The notes beneath the pieces were generated by a model. The model saw only the letters and a list, made by a program, of their open reading frames with translations, was not told the origin of the DNA and did no database searches. The position numbers were made by a program, and so were the translations under genes. DNA of 64,000 nt from Tritrichomonas foetus (taxonomy: Eukaryota > Parabasalia > Tritrichomonadida > Tritrichomonadidae), in contig MLAK01000509.1 in NCBI GenBank assembly GCA_001839685.1, forward strand, positions 45,098 through 109,097, written 5' to 3'. Of the stretch, positions 20,843 to 30,996 are shown piece after piece (position 1 is the first letter of the stretch; every line of letters begins with the position of its first letter).

Positions 20843-21874
20843 TTAAATCCATTGTCCAAGAAGAGGCTTGATCCATTGAATAAGTTGCATAGCCATCATT
20901 TTATCTTCTTGTGAATTCAAAGACTGCAAAAAAGTTGATTGGAAGAATGAAACGTTTCCTTGTGACTCTAAAAATTCGTTTACATAATCTTCAAACTTTT
21001 CAACAACATCATTAGATAAACAATCGCTATGAACAGAACATAAAGGTGATTCACCTTCACTTACTTTAATAATCACATCAAAAAGTCCAAAAGGAAATCT
21101 TTTCGAAAAGTTTATTTCTGCTTTTGAAGATTTGTTGAAAAGCCAATGTTTTGAAGAAAATTGCTTATATTTAAGTGCAACATTTGGTTCACTTAACATT
21201 CTGTCTTTATCAATGAATTCAACAGGACACTTTCCGTAAGATTTCTGGAAAGATTCAATCAAAGCATCACAAAACTTTTCATGCGTAATGTTTGGTGATA
21301 TTTCTATCAAATTTAAAACTCGAGATCGAACAGAATCGACTCCTTTTGCTTTAAGTTTTGAATGATCAACAGTTAGAGCTTTTGTAAGAGTATTCATATC
21401 AACATTCATTAACATAGTGCCATGATGTATAGTTCGATATTGTAAATTTCTGAAAGCAGCACCAGAAATCTTCTTGCCATCAAATTCAATGTCATTTCGC
21501 CCGGTTTGTTTGGCATCAATTCCAAGTGATGTTAGAGCACTTAATAAAACTTGTGTATTTTCTTTTATTTCAAGTTTAGGTGCTAAAAATGTCCAGCATG
21601 TGTTTCCAAGATCTTGGTAAACGGCTCCACCACCAGTTGGGCGACGAGCGAGTAAAATATTTTTCTCTTTCATGAATGGGAGATTACACTCTTTATATGG
21701 ATTCTGATGTTTTCCAATTACAACAACTGGATCATTCCTCCAAAGATATAAAATCTTTTCATCTGACTTAGGCTTATGAAGTAAGTCTAGTTCCTGGGCT
21801 AAATTCAAGTGAGGGTTGGTTGAGCTTGTTACCAAAATTCTATTAAAACGGGAAAAGTGTGATGTTTGGAGCAT
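20843..21874 (-). CDS. lplA: Lipoate-protein ligase, probably hydrogenosomal
   Basis: 343 residues, usual for LplA/lipoyltransferase. The enzyme activates lipoate with ATP and transfers it to a lysine of an acceptor protein. Visible signatures: RRPTGGGAVYQD (residues 77-88), GRNDIEFDGKKISGAAF (125-141) with the substrate-contacting lysine, and HHGTMLMNVDM. A C-terminal accessory domain follows. The N-terminus MLQTSHFSRFNR fits the short hydrogenosomal presequence pattern (ML, then S/T-rich, then R-F/N). Trichomonads lack a 2-oxoacid dehydrogenase complex but keep glycine cleavage H protein in the hydrogenosome, the expected acceptor; this is established for related species and inferred here. 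The gene is divergently arranged with the next, 121 bases apart. Confidence 0.93.
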   Translation of the reverse strand: MLQTSHFSRFNRILVTSSTNPHLNLAQELDLLHKPKSDEKILYLWRNDPVVVIGKHQNPYKECNLPFMKEKNILLARRPTGGGAVYQDLGNTCWTFLAPKLEIKENTQVLLSALTSLGIDAKQTGRNDIEFDGKKISGAAFRNLQYRTIHHGTMLMNVDMNTLTKALTVDHSKLKAKGVDSVRSRVLNLIEISPNITHEKFCDALIESFQKSYGKCPVEFIDKDRMLSEPNVALKYKQFSSKHWLFNKSSKAEINFSKRFPFGLFDVIIKVSEGESPLCSVHSDCLSNDVVEKFEDYVNEFLESQGNVSFFQSTFLQSLNSQEDKMMAMQLIQWIKPLLGQWI

Positions 21875-21995
21875 GCTGAAAACTATGAAAAACTGATAAT
21901 CAAATTTGAATGGATATTTGGCTATTTATTTAGAAAAACAGACCAAATATCTCGTGAAAATAAATAACATTTCACCATTTCATTTCTTTCTGTTT

Positions 21996-24788
21996 ATGCT
22001 TGGCATCGACTCACTTTTCTGGAAACTTCATCCATCAACATCAAGTCAAGTAGAAATAAATGATGCATGGGGAAAATTATGTGATCTTTATCACCAGAAA
22101 TCATCGATTCTCGAATTAATTACTATTTATGAAAACTCAAATAGTTCATTTATTAGGACTCATTCTTTAGTCGGATTATCATATTGCTTAAAGAATCTAT
22201 TTCATTCACTAGATTCAGCTGAAATCGATTTTTTTAGAAATAAAATAACAGAATTTTATTTGAAAGAGACAGAAGAAGATAAAAAGGTGAAAAGTGCAGA
22301 TATTATTTGTTTTTTTCTTGAGAAAACTAAGCAAACATGGACCTTACTTGATACTTGGATTGCTCAATGTTCTGTTGACTCTCCTTTTTATTTTAACATT
22401 CTTTTATATTATATTAGAATTACCAAAGATTCACAACTTTTATTAAATAAGTTGTGTGAAGGTTTCCGAAGCAATCTCAAGTCCCAGTTAAATTCACTAG
22501 AAATTTTATTATACTTTGCACAAGATTTAAATATGATTAGTTTTTTTTCTGAACAAATCAAAACAACCATAGAATTGACATTTACAAATAATAATCCTTA
22601 TTTCTTTTCACATCTTTTTAAAATTATGAATTTATATTACTCAAAAATTTCCAGTATTTTTCCGATTCAGTCTTTTATCCCTTATATCTCAAATAAAAAT
22701 TTAAGTAAAGCCAATTTGGTCTGTTTAAGAGATTTTGTAAATAATCATTTGTCTGATTTGAATCAAGGAGAAGTTTTGAATGTTTTTTGTCAGGAAATTG
22801 AACTTTCTAAATATTTGTTTGATGATGAATTTGAAGATTTTTTTCCATTTAGTGAAGATTTAAATAGTATTATTCAAATTATTCCAAATGATACTATTCA
22901 ACAAGTAATTTCTCAACTTTTATCAGAAGCAAGTAAACCATCAACTCTAACAACGATAATTATAATAGAATCATTAGTAATCACAAAACTGAATCCACAA
23001 AATGCCACATGTGAAAAGCAAGAATGTTATAATATATTAACAAATATTTTAAAAATCGATGATTATTTATGCAGAAGAATGACTTTGGATTCGTTATATG
23101 AATTAAAAGATATTTTTAGCGATTTTTTTGATATTTCAATTATTCGATTTTTGTGTCAATTTTCACTATCTACAGCAGAAACAGAAACTAATAACAATAG
23201 ATATAAGACATGCTATAATTTAAATTTACTAATGAAATTCATTCACATTACAAATGTTTCTTCTTTTGTGAATGAAATATGTGATTTTTGTTTCTGTTTT
23301 CTTCCAATTGGAAAAGAACAAGAAATATGCATCATTTTTGAAATATTTAATTTATTAATACAATTATATTTTCCTCATATGAATGAAATAATTCCAAAAA
23401 TATATATAATTTTATGTAATTGTATTCAATCTCCTTCTGAAGACATCTGTTGTGTTTCATTTTGTTGTTTATTAGGCATTTTATATAAAAACTCAGAAAT
23501 TTTTGCAGATGATTTAAACTGCTTCTTGAATTGTTCAAAAAATGTTTATTCTATATTTTTTATTAGTAATTTATTATCAAAGTATCCAGAAAAGGTTTCC
23601 CCATTTTTCCAGCAAAATATGGCTGAAATTATTCAAATTTTGGAAACATCAACAATAACTCAATTAAGTCAAATAACTGCTTGGAAAACAGAAATAATTT
23701 TGTTTACATTTTATAAATTACTTGAATTATTAAATAATGCATTAAAACATTATTTCATGTGTTTAGAAAATGAGGATGACACACTTTATCCAAGTATCAA
23801 AGTATTTACACAAATGCTTTTTCGGCAACTATCGCCGGATTATCTTGAAAGAACGATTCCTAATTTTATAAATTTACTTCATAAATCAGTTCAACTAGAC
23901 ATTTATATCTATCAAATTTTAAATGACTTTGCTGGAAATATTCGAAACCCATCCCATTTATTACCATTTTTGGAATATTCTATAAAGCAAATTGAATATT
24001 TTTTCACAAATAAAACTTGCATTCTTAATCGTGAAATTCGAGAATTACTCGATTCTTTTTGTGCTTTTATAAATTTATCCCTTGAAATTGATCAGAAATT
24101 GAAATATTTCAATCTAATTTTTCAATATCTAATTAATTTTTGTTTTATAAATTTGTCAACTAATATGAATTCTCCTGATGTGTTAATTACTTGTTTACAA
24201 ATTCTCATTATTTGTGAACAAAAAATCTCTTTTGAAAATGATTCGATTCCCATAATTATTGAATTGATTTCAAGTACAAATGATAATGTTTCTGATGCTG
24301 CAGCAAGTTTTGTCACGGTAATGATTCAAAACAATTTTGAATATTCCAAAACATTTCAACAAACTATTCACAAAAACTGTATTGAAAGATTAAATAATTG
24401 CAATGATCAAGAATTAGCAGAAAATTTAATATTTATTCTAATTAGTTTAGTTCCAGATGAATTCTCTTTAATAAAATCTATCTTAAATCACTTTCAAATC
24501 GGAATAAATACTTCTCTGATCCAACCTTGTTATTGCTGGTTACTTTCAATTCTAAATAGTTTATCGGAAGAAGATAAATTGCTTGCATATCGATCAATTG
24601 TGCAATTTGTTGTAACAGATATCAAGGACCTATTTGAAGAGAAAGAAATATCAATTGAACTATTGCGATCAATTTTATCTGTTATTTCAACAATCCCACA
24701 AGATATTATACAATCATCATTAAATAATAATTATCATATGTATGTATTTTCATCCCATATTCAATACATAAATTCATTGTTAACCTAA
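21996..24788 (+). CDS. HEAT-repeat protein, importin/karyopherin-like
   Basis: The first in-frame ATG is at 21996 and gives 930 residues; upstream codons back to a TTG are open but lack ATG. The N-terminal block IDSLFWKLHPSTSSQVEINDAWGKL, then ...SSFIRTHSLVGLSYCLKNLF, follows the karyopherin-beta start pattern (first helices counting residual non-binding segments, then a second HEAT). The remainder is repeated amphipathic helices rich in Leu/Ile/Asn, with no enzyme motif. Length and pattern fit an importin-4/5-type transport receptor, but similarity is weak, and a generic HEAT scaffold is possible. It shares a short divergent promoter with the lipoate ligase. Confidence 0.7.
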   Translation: MLGIDSLFWKLHPSTSSQVEINDAWGKLCDLYHQKSSILELITIYENSNSSFIRTHSLVGLSYCLKNLFHSLDSAEIDFFRNKITEFYLKETEEDKKVKSADIICFFLEKTKQTWTLLDTWIAQCSVDSPFYFNILLYYIRITKDSQLLLNKLCEGFRSNLKSQLNSLEILLYFAQDLNMISFFSEQIKTTIELTFTNNNPYFFSHLFKIMNLYYSKISSIFPIQSFIPYISNKNLSKANLVCLRDFVNNHLSDLNQGEVLNVFCQEIELSKYLFDDEFEDFFPFSEDLNSIIQIIPNDTIQQVISQLLSEASKPSTLTTIIIIESLVITKLNPQNATCEKQECYNILTNILKIDDYLCRRMTLDSLYELKDIFSDFFDISIIRFLCQFSLSTAETETNNNRYKTCYNLNLLMKFIHITNVSSFVNEICDFCFCFLPIGKEQEICIIFEIFNLLIQLYFPHMNEIIPKIYIILCNCIQSPSEDICCVSFCCLLGILYKNSEIFADDLNCFLNCSKNVYSIFFISNLLSKYPEKVSPFFQQNMAEIIQILETSTITQLSQITAWKTEIILFTFYKLLELLNNALKHYFMCLENEDDTLYPSIKVFTQMLFRQLSPDYLERTIPNFINLLHKSVQLDIYIYQILNDFAGNIRNPSHLLPFLEYSIKQIEYFFTNKTCILNREIRELLDSFCAFINLSLEIDQKLKYFNLIFQYLINFCFINLSTNMNSPDVLITCLQILIICEQKISFENDSIPIIIELISSTNDNVSDAAASFVTVMIQNNFEYSKTFQQTIHKNCIERLNNCNDQELAENLIFILISLVPDEFSLIKSILNHFQIGINTSLIQPCYCWLLSILNSLSEEDKLLAYRSIVQFVVTDIKDLFEEKEISIELLRSILSVISTIPQDIIQSSLNNNYHMYVFSSHIQYINSLLT

Positions 24789-25123
24789 AAACAACCTATT
24801 ACACAAAAAAAATATATGAATAAAAAGCATATTTATGGAACAGTAGATTAGTGTTCATAAAAATCACTTCAAACAAATCATGATAGTAAATCATGAAACA
24901 AAAATATGCGTGTTTCATAATAACTTTTATTATGATTGCAGTTCTAATATAAACAAAGTTAAAATAATGAATTTAGATAACATTTTTCCAGTTCATCCCA
25001 CAGAATATGATATATATAAACTATAAATTGTTATAAACTAAAAATTTGTAAAAATTTATGTTTCATATAGGTTTTATTGATATCTACAAATAATAATATA
25101 TAATAAAAATCATGAAAAGAGAA

Positions 25124-26614
25124 TTAGCGAAGCCTTGTTCGACAAATCAAGCATCCGCAATTACATTCTATAAATCGATTTGGATCAACATCGAGTTCAT
25201 AATTATAATGAAAACCAAGTTCTTCATTTGGGTATATGTTTCTTGTTGCAAAAAACGCAATTCGATGGAAAAGAGGAGATTCAACAGTACCGATTGAAAT
25301 TTGAACCAAGTTTGGATCACATGAATGATTAATATACTTAGAAACATTTCCAACACGCGATGGATCAACGGTTAACATATCACAATCATCAACACCATAA
25401 GCATCTAAGTCAAAAAGGTAAGATTCCAAGTTATCATCATATTCTCTTCCCATTATTTCAGCTACCAGTGGGTCGCTGATTACTTGTCCTAAATATTCGC
25501 AAACGAATGCGCCTCTTGGAATGAACTCCATAGTTCGAACACCCCATCCAGATTTTGATTTTGATCGAATAACCATCAATTGAACACGTGATCGATTTTG
25601 AACAACTCTATTTTTACAATGAAGTTTATGACATAAACATTTTTCATTGCATTCTATAATTAAAGGTCGACATTCATTCAGTTCTTGAAGGTCTACTCGA
25701 CCATCCTTAGTATAACACATGGTTCGTTGATTATCAGGGAAAGTTAAAATGTGACAATGACAACAATCACAATTCACACATTTGCATCCCTTATAAGTTG
25801 CTGGAATCGTATCGGGAAGTTCTAAATCTGCAATCCATCGAATTTGTGGTGGACGCTGATCATCAAACTCATTAAAACAAGGAACAGGTGGTAATCCATG
25901 TGCCGGATTAAAGCCGTCTGATAAATCAGGTGAATAAAAAAATGGCATTTTTAAACTTTTTCGAATTCTTGGATTTAATATATAGTATCTTTGCTGCTCA
26001 GAAATATAATCTGGTAACTCATCGGCTGATACCGGGACAAGAAGCTTCTGCTGTTCTTCTGTGAGTTTATCAGAATTGTTTGGCGGAAACGCTGGAAGCT
26101 CAATATTTTGTAATGGATTAGTTGGTAGTGTCCATAAAAGTGTGGATGGAAGTGATTCAGCCATTTCCGTTACTTCAATTCTCCCACTAAATGCATAAAT
26201 TGGCTCGGCATTGTGTCGAGCAGCTTTTGTATGAAATGCTTGGATAATATCAACTTTCGCTTGAGGAAGGTGAATCCGGTTATGGTCTAAAATTATCTTC
26301 GGTGGAAATCCGGTAATTAGCGAAATGGCGCAAATCACATAAGGAACATCTTCGTGCTGGCATCTTTTAATACATTGATAAAGCAAAATCAGTCGCTGAG
26401 ATCGTGGAATCGAGGTTGGATCGCCTGCGTTTTGTCTGAGTTGGACATAGAATGGATCGACGAGGTTGGTGTATAAAAACGATTGTACATTTTTCGGAAG
26501 TCTTTTCGTTACAAGCTTGAATTGTTCTAAAATACCGCATTTTTCATGGGCCCAAGGAATTGTTGGGATTAGAAATGGAGTATCTGCGCAGTTTTCGCGC
26601 AGAGGAGTATCCAT
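25124..26614 (-). CDS. SUV39/G9a-type histone H3 lysine methyltransferase (SET)
   Basis: 496 residues. The N-terminal 270 residues show no known domain. A Cys-rich pre-SET follows (from about 277: CKCVNCDCCHC ... ECNEKCLCHKLHCKNRVVQ) that would bind three zincs as in SUV39 and G9a. The SET domain has GWGVRTMEFIPRGAFVCEYLGQVIS, the central YLFDLD, YINHSCDPNL (Asn429/His430, cofactor site) and ELGFHYNYE (catalytic Tyr). A post-SET Cys motif (ECNCGCLIC) ends the protein. All key residues are present, so it should be active; H3K9 is the expected target from family knowledge. The ATG lies 5 bases after TCATTC, an initiator-like motif. The gene is convergent with its downstream neighbour. Confidence 0.93.
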   Translation of the reverse strand: MDTPLRENCADTPFLIPTIPWAHEKCGILEQFKLVTKRLPKNVQSFLYTNLVDPFYVQLRQNAGDPTSIPRSQRLILLYQCIKRCQHEDVPYVICAISLITGFPPKIILDHNRIHLPQAKVDIIQAFHTKAARHNAEPIYAFSGRIEVTEMAESLPSTLLWTLPTNPLQNIELPAFPPNNSDKLTEEQQKLLVPVSADELPDYISEQQRYYILNPRIRKSLKMPFFYSPDLSDGFNPAHGLPPVPCFNEFDDQRPPQIRWIADLELPDTIPATYKGCKCVNCDCCHCHILTFPDNQRTMCYTKDGRVDLQELNECRPLIIECNEKCLCHKLHCKNRVVQNRSRVQLMVIRSKSKSGWGVRTMEFIPRGAFVCEYLGQVISDPLVAEIMGREYDDNLESYLFDLDAYGVDDCDMLTVDPSRVGNVSKYINHSCDPNLVQISIGTVESPLFHRIAFFATRNIYPNEELGFHYNYELDVDPNRFIECNCGCLICRTRLR

Positions 26615-26616
26615 TT

Positions 26617-26622
26617 GAATGA
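26617..26622 (-). promoter_or_regulatory. Initiator-like motif of the SET gene
   Basis: On the minus strand GGTCATTCAAATG places a TCATTC immediately before the start codon, as in the PARP, TM9 and LIM genes here. Confidence 0.4.
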
Positions 26623-26805
26623 CCGTTTATAAATTGAATTTTCGATTTTTCAAACATCAATTGATGAAAAACATGTTTTTCAGTATTCCATTCCTCAAAA
26701 CCTTTCTGAAGAATTTTTTTAAAAATCAACATATCATTATTTAAGTGTTGCTAATAGAGAAAAATGAATTGGATTTTAAATCAATTGTTGAGCTTTTATT
26801 ATAAT

Positions 26806-26838
26806 ACCTTTTAATATTTATCATAAATATTAAAAGGT
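26806..26838. other. Perfect 33-base palindrome followed by T run
   Basis: ACCTTTTAATATTTAT (806-821) and ATAAATATTAAAAGGT (823-838) are exact reverse complements with one base between. Seven T follow on the plus strand. It lies between the SET gene promoter and the 3' end of TAF1, and resembles an intrinsic terminator or a cruciform-forming site. Confidence 0.6.
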
Positions 26839-27097
26839 TTTTTATTACCTATTCATTCATGAATTCCAGTAATTATGACTAAATAATAAATACAAATATA
26901 ATCATTGGAAATAGTGGATGAAATAATTAACATTTATTAAAAACAAACATATCTTCTTTGTAGCAAAAACAAATATATACGAAATGTTTTTGCTTATATA
27001 TTATATGGTAAATAGTATTGAGATGTATTTTCATTGATTTGAAAATATTTAATTTTTTGGGTTTTTTTTTTTTAAAAAAAGGGGAAAAAAAAGAGCA

Positions 27098-30000
27098 TTA
27101 TTCCCTTTTCTTCAAAACAGAGTCAATTTTGCTGGCATAAAGGTGAATTCTATGTTTTGGATCATCAAATTTGTGTTTCATTGATTGGTACATTTCTTCT
27201 GATTTTCTCTTTCGAATATTCATTTTCTGTGATGGAAACAGTTCACTCATTTTTTCATAAAACTCGGGGAATTTTGAAAAATCGCTAACTATTTCTTTAA
27301 CATCACGATAAAATTTATTTTTGGATCTATTGATCATTGTTTTAATTGATGGCATTTCTTGTTGATATGAAGAAATGTCAACTGTTGATCCTGATGGAAA
27401 TTCAGGGAATTTATCATCATATAATTCTGTGTATTCCTTCTTTAAAGATTCCAAAATTTTCCTTAATTCTTTATTAAATCCAGAAATTGGATTAACATCT
27501 CCTTTCTTCTTTTTGGGCTCATCTGGAAATCCAGAAGCAGATGACAAAGAAGAAATTGAAGAAGGTCCTGATGTGGAGGAAGAAGAAGATTTCTTTTTCT
27601 TCTTTGTAGACGAAGCTGATGAACTCAAATTCGTTGAAGAACTTGAATGTCCAGGATGTGAAGAGTGTGAAGAAGAGGAATGGGAAGAATGCGAATATGA
27701 TGATGAATGTGATGAAGATGAGTGCGAGTGTGAAGAACTCAATGAACCGTATTCTTTAAGTTTATTTTTTGCCTTTCGAATTTGTTCAACAACGTCTGGT
27801 GTAATTTGAAATTTAAATTGACCATTTGAATCTTCATGAACAAGTAAGAATGTATGTGATGGAATGTATCCAAGACTATTTGAATTATTTGGTTTTGATT
27901 TAACAATTTGTTTCCTTCTTCGTAATTTATCTTGGATTAATCTTTTTCTTTCAAAAAGAATTCTAGATTCAAAATCAAGAGTTTGTTGGCCAGAATCTGT
28001 AAAAACATTGGATTTCTTTCGTGTTTCCCCAATTTGAAATTGAGATCTTTTCCATTCAACATGAACATCAACACCTGTTTCATTGAGGGCGATATGAATT
28101 AATTTGACAACTGTTCTTTTACCAACATTAGCATCAAACCCATATTGTGTCCAGTCAATTGTTGTTGGAAAAGTACAAATTCCATAAGGAACAAGCTCTT
28201 TTGGATCACCTGATGATTGAAACTTTGGTTGTGTACGAGTTTGTTGTGAAGTAGAATCATCCTTTTCGTAAATGTCTTCTTCTTCTTCTTCAATTTGATC
28301 AGCATGCATCATTTCAAGTTCAATGTCATCAAGAAGATTTCCATCATCGAAATCCTCGGTTTCTTCAATTCTTTCTTCAGTTGTTGAAATAAAGTTTAAG
28401 TTATTTTCAAAAGTTGCTTGGTATTGTTGTTTATATCGTTCTAAAGTTGCTTGGTATTCATTTCTTGGACCACGAGCATAAAACTCGGCGATTTTTGAAC
28501 TTGGATCATCTTGTTTTTGTCGATTTGCAAGTTGTCTTAAAAGATCGACTTGCTTCCATCTTGGTTTTTCTTGAATCTGGGAAAGTGGAACACCAAGTGC
28601 CAACAATTTTTCTCTAAGAGCTTGAAGAGACAAAGTTCTTAAATCTGCAGTTGTACCTGCAAGTTGACGCTTATTAACCATAAGATCAGGATTTTCTGTC
28701 TTTTGTCTACGACTTTTCTTACGAAAAACAAGTTGACCATCAGCATTTGTCATTTCAAGTGCATTTGAACGATAAGCACCGCAAAAGCTTGACGTTTTCG
28801 CCCATGGGGTTTTCATTAATTCAAGCTCAATCTTTTCTGCAACTCTTCTTGTCATTTCACCGTTTAATTTCTTAATTTGAAGGTAAAGACGAGGCGATGA
28901 AGTTAAAATATTAATTCCACTTTCTTTAAGCCTCCATTTTCCAATTAGCATTGACTGATAACTACAAACATTTTCAGGGGTTAAATTCAACTTTTGAAAA
29001 TGTTGATCTAAATTTTCTTTTGGTTGTTTTTGCCAATAACCATTTCCTTGTTCTCTAAAGAAATTGGCAAATGTTTTCAAAATTTTACGTAATTTTTGAT
29101 CATTCGCTTCAGGGAAGTAATACTTTTGAATTTGTGTCACTTGAACTCTTTTTCTCGCTTGAACTTGTGATGTTCCACGAAAAATGTTAATTAAAATAGC
29201 TTTCATGAAATCTTCTTGGAATCTTTGTGTCGTTTTCGAAGATGGAGCCATAACTTCTTCTATTGGTTCAAGCATTCCAGCACAGAAAATATTATCGTAT
29301 CTTCTTATATAAAATTTAGGCGAATTTTTATCTTTAATTAATAAAAAATCAGTATTTGTTTGATTATGTTGATAAATTGGCATTCGATACAACTGACAAT
29401 ATATAGATTGTACTGGTTTGTTTCTAGGAAGTTGTGCAATAAAAGGAGATGCATCATTTGGTTCAAGAATTTTCAAATTCATGAAATTTTCAGAATATGG
29501 AGGAATATCATTATCATGTTGTTTATGCCAATAAGTGATCATTAAAGTACCCATACCAATATTTAAAATAAATGATGGAAATTCAGTAGTATGTTCAACA
29601 ACGATAATTCCACCATTTTTACCACTTAAACTCTCCAAATCTTTTAAAAATGGTGATTCATTCTCCATTTTCGGCATTCGAATTGCATGAGTGACGGTCA
29701 TTTCATGTTCGGTATCTGGATCAAAAACTGGATGATGAAAATGTTCAAAATCTGTAATATTTGGTTCAATTAATTCTAAAGATAAAGCTGGATCAGCATG
29801 TTGAATAACTTGGTCAACATTTGTTTGGTTGTCATTTATCATTTGACTATAATAGTTACGTTTGGGATTAAGTAAATTTAAGCTATTCCATTCACGAATT
29901 GATCGTTCTTCACCTTGACCATTTTCTTGTTTATCAGTAAAAGCGATATATTTGTCACTTCGATCTAAAATTAATGGAACGTTCGGTATTTTATTAATGT

Positions 30001-30811
30001 CCCACATAACTGACCACTGGCCATGGTTTATAAGCTGGTTGAAATAGTAATCATCGGAATGAAGAATAGGCGTATTTTTAGTTGTTCGAATAGGCGCCTT
30101 AATATTATTGAACACTGGAACAATGTGAAGACCACGCTGATTAACTAAAGCGTTTGCTTCATTTCTATCTTGTGCATTTCTCATTCTTTTTTCTTGAATT
30201 TCTTTCATTAATAATTCTTCAAGATCAATGGCACTGGCAACTGTGCTGGCTACTCGTCTAATATGCTGTGGCTGTTGTGGTTTATTATTGGTGATCATTT
30301 GAGGAACTTGCCTTTTAATAGTTTGTTGCGAATTTGGTCGATTATTCATTTTGATCAATTGAAGCGGCTGTTCGTTTGCAAGAGTGAAACTCGGAAATGT
30401 GAATTCGTTTTTGTCTAAGTCTTTGAGAGGTTCGTCTGATTGTGGTATTTTACTCGTAAAAGCAGATTGAGAGTGAACTGGCAGGATTTTGGTTTTCGAA
30501 AATTTTTTATTACGTTGAATTTGTATCATTGGCTGCTCGTGCTGGTCGGGTGCCTGTTTAGGTTGTGCATTTCGTCTGCTTTGTCGATGAGATTTGGTGG
30601 TTTGAGAGTTTTGCCTCCAGACATTGGCTTTGTAGCTAAAATCCTGAACAACATCGGAAATTTTGGGATCTACCGCGTAAATAACATCAGTGATTTTGAA
30701 AGTCATTTGATTTGATTTTAGACTTTTGATGTGAAAAGAAAGAGTGATTTTTCCAATTTGAGAACAACTAATGTCCCAGTTTTTCAATAGTGTAAATTTT
30801 TTTTCATTCAT
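27098..30811 (-). CDS. TAF1: TFIID subunit TAF1 homologue
   Basis: 1,237 residues. TAF1 is the largest TFIID subunit and scaffolds TBP and other TAFs at promoters. The diagnostic DUF3591 core is clear: HSDDYYFNQLINHGQWSVMW, KYIAFTDKQ, LNLLNPKRNYYSQM and later QARKRVQVTQIQKYYFPEAND, EQGNGYWQKQ, AEKIELELMKTPWAKTSSF and KQLAGTTADLRTLS. A Ser/His low-complexity tract with a Lys stretch follows, then a helical C-terminus (GSTVDISSYQQEMPSIKTM...FYRDVKEIVSDF) that looks like a degenerate bromodomain lacking the acetyl-lysine Asn; this last point is inference. The histone-acetylation role of animal TAF1 cannot be assumed. Trichomonads use an unusual initiator-based promoter, so this subunit is of interest. 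Confidence 0.93.
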   Translation of the reverse strand: MNEKKFTLLKNWDISCSQIGKITLSFHIKSLKSNQMTFKITDVIYAVDPKISDVVQDFSYKANVWRQNSQTTKSHRQSRRNAQPKQAPDQHEQPMIQIQRNKKFSKTKILPVHSQSAFTSKIPQSDEPLKDLDKNEFTFPSFTLANEQPLQLIKMNNRPNSQQTIKRQVPQMITNNKPQQPQHIRRVASTVASAIDLEELLMKEIQEKRMRNAQDRNEANALVNQRGLHIVPVFNNIKAPIRTTKNTPILHSDDYYFNQLINHGQWSVMWDINKIPNVPLILDRSDKYIAFTDKQENGQGEERSIREWNSLNLLNPKRNYYSQMINDNQTNVDQVIQHADPALSLELIEPNITDFEHFHHPVFDPDTEHEMTVTHAIRMPKMENESPFLKDLESLSGKNGGIIVVEHTTEFPSFILNIGMGTLMITYWHKQHDNDIPPYSENFMNLKILEPNDASPFIAQLPRNKPVQSIYCQLYRMPIYQHNQTNTDFLLIKDKNSPKFYIRRYDNIFCAGMLEPIEEVMAPSSKTTQRFQEDFMKAILINIFRGTSQVQARKRVQVTQIQKYYFPEANDQKLRKILKTFANFFREQGNGYWQKQPKENLDQHFQKLNLTPENVCSYQSMLIGKWRLKESGINILTSSPRLYLQIKKLNGEMTRRVAEKIELELMKTPWAKTSSFCGAYRSNALEMTNADGQLVFRKKSRRQKTENPDLMVNKRQLAGTTADLRTLSLQALREKLLALGVPLSQIQEKPRWKQVDLLRQLANRQKQDDPSSKIAEFYARGPRNEYQATLERYKQQYQATFENNLNFISTTEERIEETEDFDDGNLLDDIELEMMHADQIEEEEEDIYEKDDSTSQQTRTQPKFQSSGDPKELVPYGICTFPTTIDWTQYGFDANVGKRTVVKLIHIALNETGVDVHVEWKRSQFQIGETRKKSNVFTDSGQQTLDFESRILFERKRLIQDKLRRRKQIVKSKPNNSNSLGYIPSHTFLLVHEDSNGQFKFQITPDVVEQIRKAKNKLKEYGSLSSSHSHSSSSHSSSYSHSSHSSSSHSSHPGHSSSSTNLSSSASSTKKKKKSSSSSTSGPSSISSLSSASGFPDEPKKKKGDVNPISGFNKELRKILESLKKEYTELYDDKFPEFPSGSTVDISSYQQEMPSIKTMINRSKNKFYRDVKEIVSDFSKFPEFYEKMSELFPSQKMNIRKRKSEEMYQSMKHKFDDPKHRIHLYASKIDSVLKKRE

Positions 30812-30996
30812 AAACTTTGACCACTTCCATAATTGGCATGATGATCAATATATCGATCATCACATTTCAAAAATCCTTCAGTAAATCACCGATTATATAA
30901 AACTAACAGTAATAAAAATATTAAAATAGTTCAAAAAGAAAACATATTTACTAACAAAAAAAAAAAAAATACAATATAAATATATAAAACATCAAA

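Noticed and set aside
27375..27809. Plus-strand acidic 144-residue frame
   Set aside because: It is the opposite strand of the Ser/His and Lys low-complexity tract in TAF1.
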